Below, piece by piece: positions 17,214-19,727 of a stretch of DNA of 19,727 nucleotides. The stretch lies in assembly GCA_964493385.1 (NCBI GenBank), contig CAZBNW010000044.1, positions 1 through 19,727 on the forward strand, read 5' to 3'. Each line of letters begins with the position of its first letter. Within the stretch, counting starts at the first letter, position 1. Both the position numbers and the translations under genes were made by a program. The notes under the pieces were generated by a model. That model ran no database searches. It saw only the letters and a list, made by a program, of their open reading frames with translations, and was not told the origin of the DNA. This DNA is from Loki-b32 sp964493385. GTDB lineage: Archaea > Asgardarchaeota > Lokiarchaeia > Sigyniarchaeales > SOKP01.

Positions 17214-17317
17214 CGGGCTATAGGGGAATTGAACCCCTGACCTTTCTTTTTAAGGGAGATAATCCCATAAATGTCAGGTTAAAAGCCTGCTGCGCTACCT
17301 GCCTGCGCCAATAGCCC
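17214..17317 (-). tRNA. tRNA-Lys (anticodon TTT) interrupted by about 30 extra bases
   Basis: The 7-bp acceptor stem is GGGCTAT with ATAGCCC, discriminator G (17214), no CCA encoded. D-arm is GCGC/GCGC around AGGCAGGTA; T-arm is AGGGG TTCAATT CCCCT. The anticodon hairpin CAGG CTTTTAA CCTG gives anticodon TTT at 17281-17283. Between this hairpin and the T-arm there are 35 bases where a lysine tRNA has about 5, so some 30 must be removed. The extra part contains a small hairpin, GGGA/TCCC around 17255-17267. A canonical 37/38 intron does not work, because the bases before the variable loop cannot pair with GCAGG. An insertion near 43/44 leaves variable loop AGGTC but a G27-A43 mismatch, and I could not find a clean bulge-helix-bulge. 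Identity is solid; the splice sites are unresolved. Confidence 0.82.
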
Positions 17318-17442
17318 ATAAAGAATACTTTTTATGTTTAGGCGTGAATTGCATTAGAATAAATCCATAATAATATAAAAATTTTATTTAAATCAATTTC
17401 TTTCCTTCATTTTTTAAATTATATATTAAAAACTTTTCAAAT

Positions 17443-18468
17443 TTAAGCACTTTCACTGAAATGTTCAAAACCTTGACTTTTTAACTCTTTTTTTTTACCT
17501 TCTTTAAAAACAAATACCTTTTCCTCAGATATTGCCTTTCCAATTTTAAAAATCTGTCCACCTTTAGATTGAATTACTTTTTGGGCAATACTAAAATCTT
17601 TTGGATTAATCGTAAATAGGTGTATAAATTCCTCTCCTGCATTAAAAACTAATTTTTCTAATGAAACACTAAATTCTGTAGAGTAATTAATCGCTTCTCT
17701 GTCAATTAAATCCTCATTAAAGGTGATTTCAAACCCTAAATTTGGATTTGAAAGCATTAAATCGTGTAAAGACTTAGCTAATCCATCAGAGGAATCTATA
17801 CTTGCAGTTGCTAAATTTCTTTCAGATAATATGAACGCTTCATTTCCAGGGATTTCAGGCTCTAAAACACTCATTATTGATCTTTGATATTTTGGAAAAT
17901 CTGTATGATCTCCATTTTTATTTAAAAGAATATCAAAACCTACTCCAGTTAAACCAAATTTATTATTAGCAACTAAAATATCCCCCACCTTTGCCCCTTT
18001 TCTATAAATTATAGCTGAGGGATTTTTTAAGCCGTAAACAGTCGGATTTATAATTAATTCTTGCGTTTCATTCATATCTCCCCCAATATAATCCAGATCA
18101 AATTTTACACTACAATCGATAATCCCATTTATTAAATCAATAAATTTATGCTTTTTAAGTTCCTTTGGTAAGCCGAAAGATATTATTAAACCCCTTGGTT
18201 TAACAGCTTTAACCAGTAAATCATTTACATTCATTGTGACAGATTTTCTGCCAATCTGGTAAAAGTTCATTGAAGGTGGTACATCGGTTGTTGATACTAA
18301 CATATCAGAATTTAAAACTATATATTCATCCAAATATTCACTAGAAAGATCAGCAAAAAAAGAATCATCACGTAATAACACTTTTCCAGTTTTTTTTAAA
18401 ATTAATTCCTCAATTAGTTCTATTAACCTAATTTCTCCTAAATTTCCTATCTGAAGATTATTATTCAT
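17443..18468 (-). CDS. thiL: Thiamine-monophosphate kinase-like protein (ThiL / AIR synthase-related family)
   Basis: ThiL phosphorylates thiamine monophosphate to the active diphosphate. The 341-residue protein shows the family order: LLRDDSFFADL (31-41), where ThiL usually has a Gly-Asp-Asp motif; VLNSDMLVSTTDVP (51-64); QIGRKSVTMNVNDLLVKAVKP (71-91); YIGGDMNETQELIINPTVYG (127-146); the C-terminal half with ASIDSSDGLAKSL (222-234); and NAGEEFIHLF (276-285), the equivalent of the GGEDYELL block. Magnesium- and ATP-binding aspartates appear kept (Asp35, Asp55, Asp83, Asp131, Asp225, Asp228). The departures from typical ThiL at 33-35 and 276-281 leave room for another AIR-synthase-like kinase. 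ATG start. It lies between two tRNA genes, with no other thiamine genes in view. Confidence 0.8.
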   Translation of the reverse strand: MNNNLQIGNLGEIRLIELIEELILKKTGKVLLRDDSFFADLSSEYLDEYIVLNSDMLVSTTDVPPSMNFYQIGRKSVTMNVNDLLVKAVKPRGLIISFGLPKELKKHKFIDLINGIIDCSVKFDLDYIGGDMNETQELIINPTVYGLKNPSAIIYRKGAKVGDILVANNKFGLTGVGFDILLNKNGDHTDFPKYQRSIMSVLEPEIPGNEAFILSERNLATASIDSSDGLAKSLHDLMLSNPNLGFEITFNEDLIDREAINYSTEFSVSLEKLVFNAGEEFIHLFTINPKDFSIAQKVIQSKGGQIFKIGKAISEEKVFVFKEGKKKELKSQGFEHFSESA

Positions 18469-18535
18469 TAAATAAAATTTAAAATTTTTTAATAATTATA
18501 TTTTTTGAAGAAACGCGTATTTTTAAAATTTATTT

Positions 18536-18636
18536 GCCTCTGTGGCTTAGTGGTATAGCAACATTTAAAGTTATTTAGACACAAATGTTAAAGATTCGTA
18601 ATCTGTAGATCGGGGGTTCAAATCCCCCCAGAGGCT
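18536..18636 (+). tRNA. tRNA-Thr (anticodon CGT) with a 29-base intron inside the anticodon stem
   Basis: Acceptor GCCTCTG/CAGAGGC, discriminator T at 18636, no CCA encoded; T-arm GGGGG TTCAAAT CCCCC; variable loop AGATC. The anticodon loop TTCGTAA (18595-18601) carries CGT at 18597-18599. The 3' strand of its stem is TCTGT, but the bases just before the loop supply only AGA. The missing AC lies at 18561-18562, after the D-arm and before an insertion at about 18563-18591. Removing those 29 bases gives ACAGA, a perfect five-pair match, and a 72-base tRNA. A relaxed bulge-helix-bulge supports the cut: AGCA pairs with TGTT, flanked by three-base bulges ACA and AAA. The position is 28/29 (29/30 gives the same product), not the canonical 37/38. 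It ends four bases before the stop codon of the convergent GTPase gene. Confidence 0.92.
18563..18591 (+). other. Non-canonical intron of tRNA-Thr(CGT), position 28/29
   Basis: 29 bases whose removal restores the anticodon stem. Its ends, together with the flanking exon bases, form the complementary stretch AACATTT/AAATGTT, which places the two splice sites side by side. The boundaries could be shifted by one base with the same product. Confidence 0.8.
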
Positions 18637-18640
18637 CTAA

Positions 18641-19654
18641 TCATACTTCTTCTGTAAAAACAAAACGTTTTATCCTTTGCAAAGCGAGCATATTAAATGC
18701 ATCATTTATATTTTCACCTGTTTTAGCCGATGTTTCAATATATGAAAGATTCAATTTTTGGGCAAGTTCTTCTCCTTGTTCAGTCGATATAACACGATCA
18801 TCTTCTAGATCTATCTTATTTCCAACTAAAATTAGTGAGATTGTTGGTGAGACACTTTTAATTTCTTTAAACCAGTTTTCTAAACTATCTAAGGTTTCTT
18901 TATGGGTAACATCATAAACTAAAATACCCGCTTCAGCATTTGCCAGATAAGTTTGTCTTACACGCTTAAATTGGGCTTGTCCTGCTAAATCCCAGATAAT
19001 AAAACGAACTTTTGATTCTAATCCTTGAAACTCACACTCCTTTTTCATAATGGATGTTCCAATGGTTGATTTATAGTCTGTTTGAAAAGAATCCTCAACG
19101 AAACGATGAACCATACTGGTTTTTCCCACTCCGCCCTCACCACCGAGGACTAGCTTATAAGCATATTCTCCGGATTGTACCTTAATTTTTTGAAGTTTAT
19201 CTACTTTTCTTTCAATATGTAGATTATTTCTTTCAGCAAATAACTTAGGAATTACAGGACTTACTATTCGTCCATCAAATATTCTGGCAATTTTCTCAGC
19301 AGCTAAGTATGCATATGGAAAAATGGGATCCACCATAGCAATAGAATTCAATACTGTTACAAAAATCGCTTCAGGCCCAGCTTCACAAAAAATGAATCTT
19401 TGCTCCTCTGTATCGAATGTTCCAGTCCCAAAAGAACCAGAACTAAATTCTTCTGTGATTCTAGTTAAAACGGGTTCTACTAATGCACTTACCCCTCCAA
19501 TTACATCTTCTTCTACCTCAGTTTCAGAAGATCCTTTTAATGCAGACATTACTAAACCTTCTCTATTTACAATAAGAGCAGCAATTAAATTTTCTCCAAC
19601 CTCCTGCTTATACCATTTTAGCAATGCTTCCAATTTTTTTCGATCAACTGACAT
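18641..19654 (-). CDS. Roadblock/LC7 domain fused to a Ras/Rab-like small GTPase
   Basis: A 337-residue two-domain protein. Residues 1-135 have the Roadblock/LC7 pattern: an amphipathic first helix, then NLIAALIVNREGLVMSAL (22-39), GGVSALVEPVL (53-63) and later FVTVLNSIAMVDPIFPYAYLA. A linker (about 136-162) leads to a small GTPase with all five motifs: P-loop GEGGVGKTS (172-180), switch I region TDYKSTIGT (192-200), WDLAGQ (221-226) with Gln226 at the Ras Gln61 place, NKID (279-282) and ETSAK (307-311). The C-terminus has no cysteines, so lipid anchoring of the Rab type is unlikely. Roadblock proteins such as MglB regulate GTPases, so a self-regulating or scaffolded switch is a reasonable inference. 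The ATG at 19652-19654 has AAAGGTTG eight bases upstream. Expanded families of such GTPases are a hallmark of Asgard archaea. Confidence 0.92.
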   Translation of the reverse strand: MSVDRKKLEALLKWYKQEVGENLIAALIVNREGLVMSALKGSSETEVEEDVIGGVSALVEPVLTRITEEFSSGSFGTGTFDTEEQRFIFCEAGPEAIFVTVLNSIAMVDPIFPYAYLAAEKIARIFDGRIVSPVIPKLFAERNNLHIERKVDKLQKIKVQSGEYAYKLVLGGEGGVGKTSMVHRFVEDSFQTDYKSTIGTSIMKKECEFQGLESKVRFIIWDLAGQAQFKRVRQTYLANAEAGILVYDVTHKETLDSLENWFKEIKSVSPTISLILVGNKIDLEDDRVISTEQGEELAQKLNLSYIETSAKTGENINDAFNMLALQRIKRFVFTEEV

Positions 19655-19690
19655 GAATTCGACAACCTTTATATTTTGTTTTCAAATGCA

Positions 19691-19698
19691 TTATAAAA
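19691..19698 (-). promoter_or_regulatory. Possible TATA box of the Roadblock-GTPase gene
   Basis: On the minus strand TTTTATAA lies about 40 bases before the ATG, predicting a leader of roughly 15 bases that would just include the AAAGGTTG ribosome binding site (19663-19670). It is close to the window edge and other TATA-like strings lie nearby. Confidence 0.35.
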
Positions 19699-19727
19699 TA
19701 ACTAAAATATATTATTTTATATAATAA

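Noticed and set aside
17243..17280. A canonical 37/38 intron in tRNA-Lys
   Set aside because: The 3' strand of the anticodon stem would then have to pair with GCAGG, and the bases before the variable loop cannot.
17214..17317. A tRNA-Leu or tRNA-Ser with a long variable arm
   Set aside because: The anticodon hairpin CAGG CTTTTAA CCTG clearly gives TTT, and no register offers a Leu or Ser anticodon with a paired stem.

Overview
The window is a strongly AT-rich stretch of archaeal chromosome, very probably from an Asgard archaeon. The archaeal assignment rests on a one-piece RNA polymerase subunit B with RpoH, TFE, MBF1, an alpha-type NAC, a proteasome-activating nucleotidase ending in HbYX, Cbf5, intron-containing tRNA genes without encoded CCA, and TATA-like boxes. 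The Asgard assignment rests mainly on a Ras/Rab-like small GTPase fused to an N-terminal Roadblock domain (18641-19654, minus). It is an inference from gene content, not from a tree. Several genes start with TTG behind a purine-rich ribosome binding site (nrdD, rpoH) or with TTG as the only good start (PAN, NAC, rpoB).

Layout. 1-2561 (minus) is the N-terminal part of an anaerobic class III ribonucleotide reductase (NrdD) that runs off the left edge. It is interrupted in frame by a 474-residue LAGLIDADG intein, sitting immediately before what should be the active-site cysteine. 2562-2988 is non-coding. A small cupin (plus) faces a three-helix membrane protein (minus). 3799-6097 (minus) is a proteostasis/translation group: PAN, a PUA-domain protein and NAC. 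MBF1 (plus) is divergent from PAN and converges on a large orphan molybdopterin oxidoreductase. Upstream of that, in the same direction, lie TFE and an unrecognised 259-residue protein. Two small membrane proteins (plus) follow, and the second converges on rpoB.

11542-16994 (minus) is a co-directional information-processing cluster in the order cbf5, an RsmC-like methyltransferase, rpoH, rpoB. The usual rpoA genes do not follow rpoB. 17214-18636 holds two interrupted tRNA genes, tRNA-Lys(TTT) on minus and tRNA-Thr(CGT) on plus, flanking a ThiL-like kinase. Neither insertion is at the canonical position 37/38. For tRNA-Thr the mature molecule can be reconstructed cleanly, with an intron inside the 5' strand of the anticodon stem. 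For tRNA-Lys the exact splice sites could not be resolved. The Roadblock-GTPase gene closes the window.

Most of the window is core information processing: transcription initiation and elongation (TFE, RpoB, RpoH, MBF1), rRNA and tRNA modification (Cbf5, methyltransferase, PUA protein), nascent-chain handling (NAC) and protein turnover (PAN). Metabolic genes (NrdD, ThiL, molybdoenzyme, cupin) are scattered singly and point to anaerobic deoxynucleotide synthesis and a thiamine pathway. The strongest things to look at again are the NrdD intein, the two unusual tRNA genes and the Roadblock-GTPase fusion.
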